Shown one piece after another: positions 31,302 to 39,577 of a stretch of 64,000 bases of DNA. The translations under genes and the position numbers were made by a program. This stretch comes from Streptosporangiaceae bacterium (lineage in GTDB: Bacteria > Actinomycetota > Actinomycetes > Streptosporangiales > Streptosporangiaceae). The notes beneath the pieces were generated by a model, which was given only the letters and a program-made list of their open reading frames with translations, did no database searches and had not been told where the DNA came from. Position 1 is the first letter of the stretch. Every line of letters begins with the position of its first letter. The stretch is from positions 25,335 through 89,334 of the forward strand of contig JASHOI010000557.1 in the NCBI GenBank assembly GCA_030041195.1, written 5' to 3'.

Positions 31302-31820
31302 ATGGTCGCATCGCGTCCGCTCAGGGCGGGGCAGCTCGACAGCTGGGACTTCAGGGAGGCTGTCGGTGCCTTCACGACCGGCGTCACCGTGGTGACGACG
31401 TGCGACGAATCCGGCACGCGCTACGGCCTCACCGCGAACTCGTTCGCCTCGGTGTCGCTCGATCCGCCGCTGGTGCTGTTCTGCGTCGACCACCGGGCGC
31501 CGAGCCTGGACGGGTTCAACCGCAGCCAGCACTTCGCGATCAACGTTCTGGCGGCGGACCAGGAGGAGGTCGCCAGGCGGTTCGCGCGCCCTTCCGACGA
31601 CAAGTTCGCTGGCCTGAACTGGCGGGTCGGCATCTTCGGCGCGCCGCTGCTCGACCGTTGCATCGCGCACATCGAGTGCACCCTCGAGCATCGTCACCCG
31701 AGCGGGGATCACGAGATCGTGATCGGGCGGGTACACCGGGTCAGGGTGTACGAGGGCGAGCCGCTGGTGTTCCACCGCAGCCGGTTCGGCACGGTGGTCG
31801 CCGACACCGCGACCGGCTAA
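31302..31820 (+). CDS. Flavin reductase-like (FMN-binding, DIM6/NtaB family) protein
   Basis: 172 residues from ATG 31302, preceded by GGGAG. Split-barrel FMN-binding family: FREAVGAFTTGVTVVTTCDE, GLTANSFASVSLDPPLVLFC and FAINVLAADQEEVARRFA are typical. Such proteins supply reduced FMN to two-component monooxygenases. No monooxygenase gene lies beside it here. Its two upstream IclR-like sites put it with the FAD amine enzyme, suggesting a joint oxidation system. The reductase activity is a family-level call. Confidence 0.9.
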   Translation: MVASRPLRAGQLDSWDFREAVGAFTTGVTVVTTCDESGTRYGLTANSFASVSLDPPLVLFCVDHRAPSLDGFNRSQHFAINVLAADQEEVARRFARPSDDKFAGLNWRVGIFGAPLLDRCIAHIECTLEHRHPSGDHEIVIGRVHRVRVYEGEPLVFHRSRFGTVVADTATG

Positions 31821-31852
31821 CCCGGACGGGCAGGCACCGGCCGGGCGCAGAA

Positions 31853-32227
31853 TCAGCTCACAGTGCCCGCGCCGCTGGCCCGGAGGTCGGTGCTGTGCGT
31901 GTCCGCCCACTGCCCGAGCGCGTGCAGCTGCTCCCGGAGCGAACGGCCCAGCTCGGTCAGTGAGTAGCGGACAGGGGCTGGCGGCGGGCCGCCGGAGGCC
32001 CGGCTGACAAAGCCCTCCTCCTCGAGGGTGCGCAGCGTGCGGGTCAGCATGCGCCGGCTGATGCCCTCGATCGACCTGTCCAGCTCGTTGAACCCGTGGT
32101 CGCGTTCGGCGAGCAGCCGGATGACCGCCGGGCTCCACTTGTCGCCGACGCGCCGCAGTACCTTCGTAACCGCGCAGCTCTCGTACGCCCGGAGCGTGAC
32201 GACGGTTCCGCCAGGTTCAGTGGACAT
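31853..32227 (-). CDS. HxlR family transcriptional regulator
   Basis: 124-residue winged-helix regulator: SCAVTKVLRRVGDKWSPAVI, FNELDRSIEGISRRMLTRTL, then LEEEGFVSRASGG and VRYSLTELGRSL are HxlR signatures. The Cys near residue 18 may act in redox or aldehyde sensing as in other HxlR members. GAGAAGG lies before ATG 32227. It is divergent from the MBL-fold gene with only 48 bp between starts, so that gene is the likely target. Confidence 0.93.
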   Translation of the reverse strand: MSTEPGGTVVTLRAYESCAVTKVLRRVGDKWSPAVIRLLAERDHGFNELDRSIEGISRRMLTRTLRTLEEEGFVSRASGGPPPAPVRYSLTELGRSLREQLHALGQWADTHSTDLRASGAGTVS

Positions 32228-32275
32228 CAATGTGCCTTCTCCCCGTCTGCGTGGCGATTGGCCGACGATCAGCGT

Positions 32276-33187
32276 ATGCACACGATCGAGCTGGGAAACG
32301 TCTCGGTAACCAGGATCCCCCACTTCAGGCATTGGTCCCTGCCCGCCGCCGAATTCCTGCCCGGAAGCGGCCCGGCGCTGTGGCAGGCAAACAAGTCGTG
32401 GCTTGCCCCGGTGCACTGGCAGCCCGCGACGGGCCGGGTGGGGGTGGCCGTCCAGTCCTGGCTGCTGCGCAGCGCGGGCGCCACGATCATCATCGACACC
32501 GGCCTGGCGGCGCAGACCGCCCGCCCGGGGGTCCCGGCCGGGACCTCGCTTCCGGAAGCGCTGGCCGCTGCCGGGGTGGCACCCGAGGACGTGGACCTCG
32601 TCGTCTGCACGCACCTGCACGCGGATCACGTGGGATGGAACACCCGCCTTGACGGCGCCGAGCGGATCCCGGTGTTTCCCCGCGCACGGTACCTGTTCTC
32701 CCGCCCCGACCTGGATTTCTTTCATCCCAGCGCGCTGACCGAGGAACCCGGCCGCAGCGCGGTCGTCTACGCGGAGTCGGTCGAGCCGATCCTGCGCGCG
32801 GGAAGGGCGCTCATCTGGGACGGCGCGCACACCATCGACGAGAACCTCCGGCTTCGCCTGGCGCCTGGCCACACGCCGGGACACGGCATCGTGATCCTGG
32901 ATTCAGGCGGCTGCCGGGCGGTCTTCGCCGGCGATCTGCTGCACACACCGGTGCAGCTGCGCGCGCCCGAGTTGTCCAGCTGCTTCTGCCACGATGGGCC
33001 CGCGGCGGCACGGACCCGGCGCGCGGTCCTGCAGTGGGCCGCCGACCATACGGCCCTTGTGATCCCCGCCCATTTCGCCGGCGCTGGTGCCGTGGAAATC
33101 AAGCGGAGCGGCACCGGCTTCGCGGTCCGGCGCTGGGCCCGCTTCGGCAGCCACTTCCCTGCCGAGGAGGGTGCCGGACCTGCCTAA
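32276..33187 (+). CDS. MBL-fold metallo-hydrolase
   Basis: Metallo-beta-lactamase fold hydrolase of 303 residues. The zinc ligands are visible: THLHADHVGW (H-X-H-X-D-H), then H in LAPGHTPGHGIVI, D in AVFAGDLLH, and a late His in VIPAHFAGAG. These fit the lactonase and glyoxalase II-like group. It is divergent from an HxlR regulator, a common arrangement for quorum-quenching lactonase-like or detoxifying hydrolases. Its 3' end converges on the DUF1989-GcvT gene. Confidence 0.92.
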   Translation: MHTIELGNVSVTRIPHFRHWSLPAAEFLPGSGPALWQANKSWLAPVHWQPATGRVGVAVQSWLLRSAGATIIIDTGLAAQTARPGVPAGTSLPEALAAAGVAPEDVDLVVCTHLHADHVGWNTRLDGAERIPVFPRARYLFSRPDLDFFHPSALTEEPGRSAVVYAESVEPILRAGRALIWDGAHTIDENLRLRLAPGHTPGHGIVILDSGGCRAVFAGDLLHTPVQLRAPELSSCFCHDGPAAARTRRAVLQWAADHTALVIPAHFAGAGAVEIKRSGTGFAVRRWARFGSHFPAEEGAGPA

Positions 33188-33204
33188 GCTGGGCGAACCG
33201 CGCG

Positions 33205-35625
33205 CTAGGACCGGGGGCGGGTCTTGTCCGGGTCGTAGAACGGGAACCTGACCACCTGCGCGGGTATCCGCTTGCGGAACCCGTCCAGCTTCCCGACCTC
33301 GACCTCGGTCCCGATCTCCGCGTACTCGACGGACATCCGGCACAGCGCGATGTTCTTGCGCAGGATCGGTGACCGGGTCCCGCTGGTGACGACGCCGACC
33401 TGCGAGCGGCCGACGTGCACGCAGTCACCGTGCCCGGCGGCCTCGTTCCCGTCCAGCTCCAGCCCGACCAGGGTGCGCTGCGGCGAGGCCTTGCGGCGCT
33501 CCAGCGCGGCGCGGCCCACGAAATCGTCCTCCTTGGTCTTGAGCGGGACGGTGAACCCGATGCCGGCCTCGAACGGGTCGACCTGGTCGCAGAACTCGTA
33601 CCCGGCGAAGATCAGGCCGGACTCGATCCGCAGCATGTCCAGCGCGTCAAGACCGAGCGGGGTCAGCTCGTGGGCCGATCCGGCCTCCCACACCGCGTCC
33701 CACAGCGCCTCGGCGTCGTTCGGATGGCACCACAGCTCGTAGCCGAGCTCGCCGGTGTACCCGGTGCGCGAGACGATCAGCGGCAGCCCGGCCGGTCCGC
33801 CGATCCGCCCGATCGCGAACCGGAACCAGCCCAGGTCGCCGAGCTCGGGCTGGGCCGGCGGGGTCCACACCAGCCCGCTCAGCAGCTCACGGGAGTTCGG
33901 CCCCTGCACCGCGATGTTGTGCAGGTGGTCGGTTGAGTGCTTGACCCAGACCCGGTCCAGGCCCAGCCGGCCGGCCAGCTCGCGCAGCCAGATCCCGTCG
34001 TGCTCGTCGCCGCCGACGAACCGGAACCGGTCGGCGCCGAACCGGAACACCGTGGCGTCGTCGAGCATCCCGCCGGTGTCGTTGCACATCGCGGTGTACA
34101 CGACCTGTCCCTCGGCCAGCCTCCTGATGTTCCTGGTGACGGCCGCCTGCAGCAGCGCCTCCGCGTCCGGGCCGACGACCTCGAACTTCCGCAGCGGGGA
34201 CAGGTCCATCACCACGGCGCCCTCGCGGCACGCCCAGTACTCGTCGATCGCGCCGTGGTTGTCGAAGCTGGTCGGCAGCCAGTAGCCGCGGTACTCGGTG
34301 GTCCGCCGGGTCAGCGCCGACCAGCGTGGCTGGAACGCGGTCTGGAGGGTCAGCTTCGGCTCGGCATCCGGGGTGACGCGGTGCGCGATCGCCATGGAGA
34401 ACCTCCGCTCGGCCGGGTAGACGCGGACGTGGATGTCGGTGGGGGTCCATGCGTTGGCGGGGTCGATGTCGTCGGGGCACGCAGACGACGCGCAGACCAG
34501 GTCGGTCATCGCGCGGAGCAGCACGTAGTCGCCGGGGCGGGACCACGGCTCGTCGAAGAACAGCTGGTTGGCGTCGTTGAAGAACGTGTTGTAGAAGAAG
34601 TTCAGCGCGGGCCAGCCGCGCCGCGCCGCGATGCCGAACGGGGTGAGCTGGCCGTTGAAGTTGTCGGTGCAGTTCACGTGGCCCGGGTAGCCCATGTCCT
34701 CGTAGTACTTGGCGTTGCAGGCCAGCGCGAACGTGTCGTGCCTGCCGACCGTGTCGCGGACCACCTCGACCAGCGGGCGCATGTCCTGGTCGAAGAACTT
34801 GCCGTAGAGCCCGGGCTGCGGGTACGCGTTGCCCATCAGGTTGCGGGTGGTGGTGGCGTCGAGGCCGCGCTCGGTGCCGTCGGCGAGCCGGCGTTCGTCG
34901 AACGCCAGGAAGTCCGAGCACTGCCGGCCCTCGACGTCGATGACCTGGATGTACTGCCCGGCCTCGACCTGGTACGCGAGCGCGGTCGAGGAGTTCACCC
35001 GCAGGTCGAGCACGGGATCGGCCAGCGGCGGGGGCAGCGTGGGCTCGCGCGGCGACCGGGGGCGCGCCCGCCTCACCTCGACCACCAGGTCTGACGGCGG
35101 GTTGTCCTCGGCCACGGCCATCGGCCCGCCGGGTGCCGCGACGATGCAGGTCGCCGGCTGCTGAGCGGTGAACGCGGCGGCCTGGCCGGCCGGCGACCAC
35201 TCGCCGAACAGGCCGACAGCCCGCGCCGCGCCCGGGTCCAGGCCGCGTGCCGCGAGCTCAGCGATCACCTCCGGCCCGGTGGTCGTTGCGGTGGCCGGAC
35301 CCGGCACGGCGCTGCCCGTTCCGGCCCATGGGTGTGCTGCCAGTGCGCGGACCACGGTCGCCGCCGCGTCGGGGGACGCGCCGAGCGCGGCGTAGTCCTC
35401 GCTGCCCCGGGCCAGCACGGTGAGCTCGCCGCGCTGCCGCCCCTGGGTGTCGATGACCGTGATCTCGTCGCCGGTGTCGAGCTCGACGGCGGTGACGGCA
35501 CCCGGGTGCACCAGGTAGCGCTCCAGCCGGGGATCGGCCGGGATCAGGCCCGGCAGGACGAGCCGGGGGCGCTCCACAGTGCTGGCCCGGGGGGACGACC
35601 CCCCGGAACCCCCCGCTATTGTCAC
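33205..35625 (-). CDS. DUF1989-GcvT aminomethyltransferase fusion
   Basis: 806 residues from GTG 35625, chosen because AGGTGA lies seven bases upstream; TTG 35631 is possible. The first part is DUF1989 (urea-carboxylase-associated). A weak copy near residues 40-75 (ELDTGDEITVIDTQGRQRGE) precedes a full copy at about 210-400 (EAGQYIQVIDVEGRQCSDFL, DNFNGQLTPFGI). From about 430 the protein is GcvT-like (IDEYWACREGAVVMDLSPL, TGYTGELGYELW, LDALDMLRIESGLIFAGYEF, DDFVGRAALERRK). GcvT domains pass C1 groups from methylated amines to tetrahydrofolate. It is last in the soxBDAG-fhs operon, which supports that role. Confidence 0.85.
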   Translation of the reverse strand: MTIAGGSGGSSPRASTVERPRLVLPGLIPADPRLERYLVHPGAVTAVELDTGDEITVIDTQGRQRGELTVLARGSEDYAALGASPDAAATVVRALAAHPWAGTGSAVPGPATATTTGPEVIAELAARGLDPGAARAVGLFGEWSPAGQAAAFTAQQPATCIVAAPGGPMAVAEDNPPSDLVVEVRRARPRSPREPTLPPPLADPVLDLRVNSSTALAYQVEAGQYIQVIDVEGRQCSDFLAFDERRLADGTERGLDATTTRNLMGNAYPQPGLYGKFFDQDMRPLVEVVRDTVGRHDTFALACNAKYYEDMGYPGHVNCTDNFNGQLTPFGIAARRGWPALNFFYNTFFNDANQLFFDEPWSRPGDYVLLRAMTDLVCASSACPDDIDPANAWTPTDIHVRVYPAERRFSMAIAHRVTPDAEPKLTLQTAFQPRWSALTRRTTEYRGYWLPTSFDNHGAIDEYWACREGAVVMDLSPLRKFEVVGPDAEALLQAAVTRNIRRLAEGQVVYTAMCNDTGGMLDDATVFRFGADRFRFVGGDEHDGIWLRELAGRLGLDRVWVKHSTDHLHNIAVQGPNSRELLSGLVWTPPAQPELGDLGWFRFAIGRIGGPAGLPLIVSRTGYTGELGYELWCHPNDAEALWDAVWEAGSAHELTPLGLDALDMLRIESGLIFAGYEFCDQVDPFEAGIGFTVPLKTKEDDFVGRAALERRKASPQRTLVGLELDGNEAAGHGDCVHVGRSQVGVVTSGTRSPILRKNIALCRMSVEYAEIGTEVEVGKLDGFRKRIPAQVVRFPFYDPDKTRPRS

Positions 35626-35632
35626 CGTCAAC

Positions 35633-37033
35633 TCACCTCGGGATCGGTTCCTTGGCCTCGTCCTCGGCGGCCTGGGCCAGCAGCTTCTCGGCCAGCGCCC
35701 GCTTGCCCTTGGCGTCCAGCTTCTTGGTCTCGTTGGTGATCGCTCGCTCGTTGACGTGCTGGTTCCAGTAGTCGAGCACGTCGAAGCCGAGCAGCGCCGA
35801 CTTGCCGACGAACTGGCGGAGCACCTCGTTGGTCGGGCCCATCACCCAGCCTGCCTTGGCGTCGCGCAGGTACCGCTCGAGTTCCATGTCGCGCTTGTAC
35901 CCGGAGCCGCCGCAGGCGTGCAGCATCTTGTCGACCACGTGCGCGACGTTCTTCGCCGCGGCGAACTTGAGCTGCCAGCCCCAGTGCAGGAACCCGGCGC
36001 GTGCCGTGCTGCCCGGCTGCAGCACCCGGGTGTTGTTGTCGGTGGCCCGGTCGAACGCCTCGGCCACCGACAGCGCGAACACCCGTGCGGCGTTGCTGTC
36101 GATGACCGCCTCGCCGACGTAGTCCTGGATCGTCGGGTAGTCGCAGACCCGCAGGCCGACGTCGACGTGCCGCTTGCGGGTGGTGTGCCGCTTGGCGATG
36201 TCGATCGCGCCCATCGCGATCCCGTTCCAGACCGACGAGGACCCGAGCAGGAACCACGGGTCCACGGACTCGTCGTTGGACTCCGCGCCGTCCCCGACCG
36301 GCCCGACGATCTGATCGCCGGGGATCTGGCCCTGCACGTCGAGCCCGCCGGACTGGTTGCCGCGCAGCCCCAGTGCGTCCCACAGCGCGGGCTGGGCGTG
36401 CGCGTCCTCGGCGTCCACCACGAACACCGACAGGTCGTCGTAGCCCTTGAAGTCCGGGCTGGTGGTCTGGATGACGTAGAAATCGGCGAAGCCCGCCGAC
36501 GTGGTCCAGGACGCCTTCTTGCGCACCTTGAAGCCCCCGTTGACGCGCTCGGCGCCGGACGAGATCGGGTACCAGAAGTGGCTGCCGGTCTCCGGGTCCG
36601 AGTAGGACAGGGTCCCGATCTTCCCCGAGTTCAGCGGGCGGATGTACTTTTCGATCAGCGCGGGCGTGGAGCGCAGCATGATCGCGTTCACGGCGCCCAT
36701 GTGCATGACGTAGCACATCGCGGTCGACGCGCAGCCGTAGCGGGCGATGGTCTCGCAGACCATCGAGTAGGCGACGTGGTTCTGGCCGAGGCCGCCATAT
36801 TCTTCCGGGACGGTCAGCGCCAGGAATCCGTGCTCGCCCAGCAGTTCCAGATTCCGGCGCGGGAACTTCAGCTCGTCGTCGGAGCGCTTGGCGTTGTCGC
36901 GCATCTCCTGCTGGCACAGGTCAATCAGCTCGGCGCGGAGCTCCTTGTGCCGGTCGGTGAGCATCCAGTCCGGATCCCAGTCGTAGCTAAGCCCCCAGTA
37001 CGGCTCGGAACCCCACATCTTCTCCTGGCTCAA
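35633..37033 (-). CDS. Acyl-CoA dehydrogenase-like flavoprotein
   Basis: 466 residues, start TTG 37033 with AAGGGG six bases before it; ATG 37018 is an alternative. Acyl-CoA dehydrogenase fold: N-terminal helices with LLGEHGFLALTVPEEYGGLG, flavin-contact strands (GTLSYSDPETGSHFW, KKASWTTSAGFADFYV) and a C-terminal helical domain (MLHACGGSGYKRDMELERYLRDAKAGWVMGPTNEVL). The usual catalytic Glu region reads as GPTNEV. Members of this fold also include nitroalkane oxidase and amine- or sulphur-acting flavoproteins. Its place between fhs and the DUF1989-GcvT gene suggests an amine or N-methyl substrate rather than fatty acids. Confidence 0.87.
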   Translation of the reverse strand: MSQEKMWGSEPYWGLSYDWDPDWMLTDRHKELRAELIDLCQQEMRDNAKRSDDELKFPRRNLELLGEHGFLALTVPEEYGGLGQNHVAYSMVCETIARYGCASTAMCYVMHMGAVNAIMLRSTPALIEKYIRPLNSGKIGTLSYSDPETGSHFWYPISSGAERVNGGFKVRKKASWTTSAGFADFYVIQTTSPDFKGYDDLSVFVVDAEDAHAQPALWDALGLRGNQSGGLDVQGQIPGDQIVGPVGDGAESNDESVDPWFLLGSSSVWNGIAMGAIDIAKRHTTRKRHVDVGLRVCDYPTIQDYVGEAVIDSNAARVFALSVAEAFDRATDNNTRVLQPGSTARAGFLHWGWQLKFAAAKNVAHVVDKMLHACGGSGYKRDMELERYLRDAKAGWVMGPTNEVLRQFVGKSALLGFDVLDYWNQHVNERAITNETKKLDAKGKRALAEKLLAQAAEDEAKEPIPR

Positions 37034-37108
37034 TGTGGACCCCTTTGCTGTTGATTGATGGCCAAAATCATCATCCGCCCTGGTTGCGAGCTTGCGCTAG
37101 TGTCGGGC

Positions 37109-38806
37109 TCAGGACAGGCCAACGATCTCGCCGTCCTCGCCGAGGTCGATGTGCGCCGCGGCCGGGTTGGACGACAGCCCCGGCATCGTGCGGATCTCGC
37201 CGCAGATCGGGTACACGAACCCGGCGCCGATCGACGCGCGGACCTCGCGGACCGGCAGCGTCCAGCCGGTCGGCGCGCCCTTGAGCGCCGGATCGGAGGA
37301 GATCGAGAGCTGCGTCTTGGCGATGCACACCGGCAGCCGGCCGAAGCCGTTGCGTTCGTAGGTATCGAGCTGCTTGGTGGCCTGTGCCGAGTAGGAGACG
37401 CCCGCCGCGCCGTAGACCTTGGTGGCGACGGCCTCGATCTTCTGACGCAGGCTGTCCTGCTCCAGGTAGAGGAACCGGAAGTTGCTCGGCTCCTCGGCCG
37501 CCTCTGCCACCGCCTCGGCCAGCTCGGTCGCGCCGCGGCCGCCGTTCTCGAAGTGGCTGGACACCGCGGCGCGAGCGCCCATCTCGGCGGCGATCTGCCG
37601 GATCGCGTCGTACTCGCTGGGGTGGTCGGTCGGGAACGTGCCGATCGACACGACCGGCGAGATGCCGTGCAGCCGGACGTTCTCGATCTGCTTGCGCAGG
37701 TTGGCCGCGCCGGCGAAGACGTCATCGGGGTTCTCGGCCACCAGCTCCTCGGGCAGCGGGCGCCCGGCGACCACCTTGTACTTGCCCGAGTGCGCCTTCA
37801 GCGCCCGCACCGTGGCCACGACGACCGCGGCGTCCGGAACCAGCCCGGAGTACCGGCACTTGATGTTGAAGAACCGCTCGGCACCCATGTCGGCGCCGAA
37901 CCCGGCCTCGGTGACCAGGAAGTCGCCGGTGTGGATCCCGATCAGGTCGGCCACGATCGAGGAGTTTCCGGTGGCGATGTTGCCGAACGGCCCGGTGTGC
38001 ACGAACACCGGCGTGTTCTCCATCGTCTGCAGCAGGTTCGGCTTGATCGCGTCGCGCAGGATCACCGCCATCGACCCCGCCGCGTCGAGCTGCTCGGCGG
38101 TCACCGGGGTGCCGTTGGAGGTGTAGCCGATCACGATCCGGCCGAGCCGCTTGCGCAGGTCGGGCAGGGACCGGGTCAGCGCCAGCGTGGCCATCAGCTC
38201 GGATGCGGCGGTGATGTCGAACCCGGTCTGCCGGACGACGCCGTCGGCCTTCGGGCCGAGCCCGATCACGATGTTCCGCAGCGCGCGGTCGTTGACGTCG
38301 AGCACCCGGCGCCAGGTGATCTCGTTCACGTCGATGCCGAGCTGGTTGCCCTGGTACAGGTGGTTGTCGATCATGGCGGACAGCAGGTTGTGCGCCGCGG
38401 TGACCGCGTGCATGTCCCCGGTCAGGTGCAGGTTCAGGATTTCCATCGGGACGACCTGGCTGTACCCGCCGCCCGCAGCGCCGCCCTTGATCCCGAACGT
38501 CGGTCCCATCGACGGCTGCCGGATCGCGATCGTGGCCCGCTTGCCGATGTGCTTGAACGCCTGCCCGAGGCCGACGGTGGTGGTGGTCTTGCCCTCGCCC
38601 AGCGGCGTCGGGGTGACCGCGGTCACCACGACGTACTTGGCCTTCGGCGCGTCGGCGAGTTCCTCGATCGCCTCCAGCTTCACCTTGGCGACCTGCTCGC
38701 CGTACGGCTCGAGCAGGTGCAGGCCCAGGCCGATCTCGCTGGCGACGTCGTCGATGGGCTTGAGCTGTGCGCTGCGCGCGATCTCCAGGTCGGTCGGGAA
38801 CGGCAT
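37109..38806 (-). CDS. fhs: Formate-tetrahydrofolate ligase
   Basis: ATP-dependent enzyme joining formate to tetrahydrofolate, 565 residues, full length. ATG 38806 follows GAGGAG. The P-loop TPTPLGEGKTTTTVGLG is intact, and QPSMGPTFGIKGGAAGGGY, PNLLQTMENTPVFVHTGPF and FGADMGAERFFNIKCR are family signatures. In reverse it can release formate from formyl-THF with ATP gain. Sitting between soxG and the acyl-CoA-dehydrogenase-like gene, it links the amine-derived C1 unit to formate. It is 28 bp downstream of soxG. Confidence 0.97.
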   Translation of the reverse strand: MPFPTDLEIARSAQLKPIDDVASEIGLGLHLLEPYGEQVAKVKLEAIEELADAPKAKYVVVTAVTPTPLGEGKTTTTVGLGQAFKHIGKRATIAIRQPSMGPTFGIKGGAAGGGYSQVVPMEILNLHLTGDMHAVTAAHNLLSAMIDNHLYQGNQLGIDVNEITWRRVLDVNDRALRNIVIGLGPKADGVVRQTGFDITAASELMATLALTRSLPDLRKRLGRIVIGYTSNGTPVTAEQLDAAGSMAVILRDAIKPNLLQTMENTPVFVHTGPFGNIATGNSSIVADLIGIHTGDFLVTEAGFGADMGAERFFNIKCRYSGLVPDAAVVVATVRALKAHSGKYKVVAGRPLPEELVAENPDDVFAGAANLRKQIENVRLHGISPVVSIGTFPTDHPSEYDAIRQIAAEMGARAAVSSHFENGGRGATELAEAVAEAAEEPSNFRFLYLEQDSLRQKIEAVATKVYGAAGVSYSAQATKQLDTYERNGFGRLPVCIAKTQLSISSDPALKGAPTGWTLPVREVRASIGAGFVYPICGEIRTMPGLSSNPAAAHIDLGEDGEIVGLS

Positions 38807-38834
38807 CGGGGGCTCCTCAGCTTCGTTGCGGGGG

Positions 38835-39572
38835 CTAACGGGGCGGGCGGTCGGGGAGGGCGTCGGGCATCCGGAATCCGTCGATGTCGATGCCGAATTC
38901 GGCCCCGGCCCGGAGCAGGGCATCGAAGAGGTACTGGCCGGACGAGCGCTCGCAGTGCAGCAGGTAGGAGCGGGTGCGCCCGGTGCTCCCGCCGGGGCCG
39001 CTCTGGCCGGGGCCCCCAGGGAGATCGTCGCGGATCACGTCGGTCGCCAGCGCCGCGACCGACGTGCGGAACGCGGACCCGTCCGGCGTGATGTCGTCGT
39101 CGAGGTCGATCCCGCACAGCTTGGCCAGCAGGCCGGGGCTTTGCGGCCCGCTCAGCCGGACCAGCGCCCGGCCATGCGTCTGGTCGACCCAGGTCACCGA
39201 CTCTCCCGGGGCCTGCGCGGCGATGGCGTCGGGCCCGAGCTCCTGCGCCCGTCCGGGGGGGCCGGGGGCCGCGAGCAGCAGCCACTCCCCGGGTCCGGAC
39301 CCCACGACGAGCGTGCCGGCTGTGTGCTTGCCCGCCCAGCCCGCCCGCTCCGCGCGGCCGAACCCGACGCCGAGCACGGCGGCCGCCTGGCCGCCGATCG
39401 GAGCGCGCATCTGGACCTTGGTCAGCGGGGTGCAGTCGGTGAGCGTGAGCGCCGCTTCCGCGCGCCGCCCGCTCACCTCCCAGCCGTCGTGGACGACCAC
39501 CGGCGACGCCGGCGCGATCGGGCTGCGGGCGAGCACTTGTTCTTCAGACAAGCATCCGACCTCCGTCGACAT
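38835..39572 (-). CDS. soxG: Sarcosine oxidase/NMG dehydrogenase gamma-type subunit
   Basis: Fourth subunit of the heterotetrameric amine dehydrogenase, 245 residues. It has GcvT-like pieces typical of SoxG: VTWVDQTHGRALVRLSGPQS, LLAKLCGIDLDDDI, TSVAALATDVIRDD, and a late SSGQYLFDALLRAGAEFGID. A Gly/Pro-rich insert before the last strand is longer than usual. ATG 39572 lies six bases after the alpha subunit stop. In N-methylglutamate dehydrogenase terms it corresponds to MgdD. Confidence 0.88.
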   Translation of the reverse strand: MSTEVGCLSEEQVLARSPIAPASPVVVHDGWEVSGRRAEAALTLTDCTPLTKVQMRAPIGGQAAAVLGVGFGRAERAGWAGKHTAGTLVVGSGPGEWLLLAAPGPPGRAQELGPDAIAAQAPGESVTWVDQTHGRALVRLSGPQSPGLLAKLCGIDLDDDITPDGSAFRTSVAALATDVIRDDLPGGPGQSGPGGSTGRTRSYLLHCERSSGQYLFDALLRAGAEFGIDIDGFRMPDALPDRPPR

Positions 39573-39577
39573 AAGGC

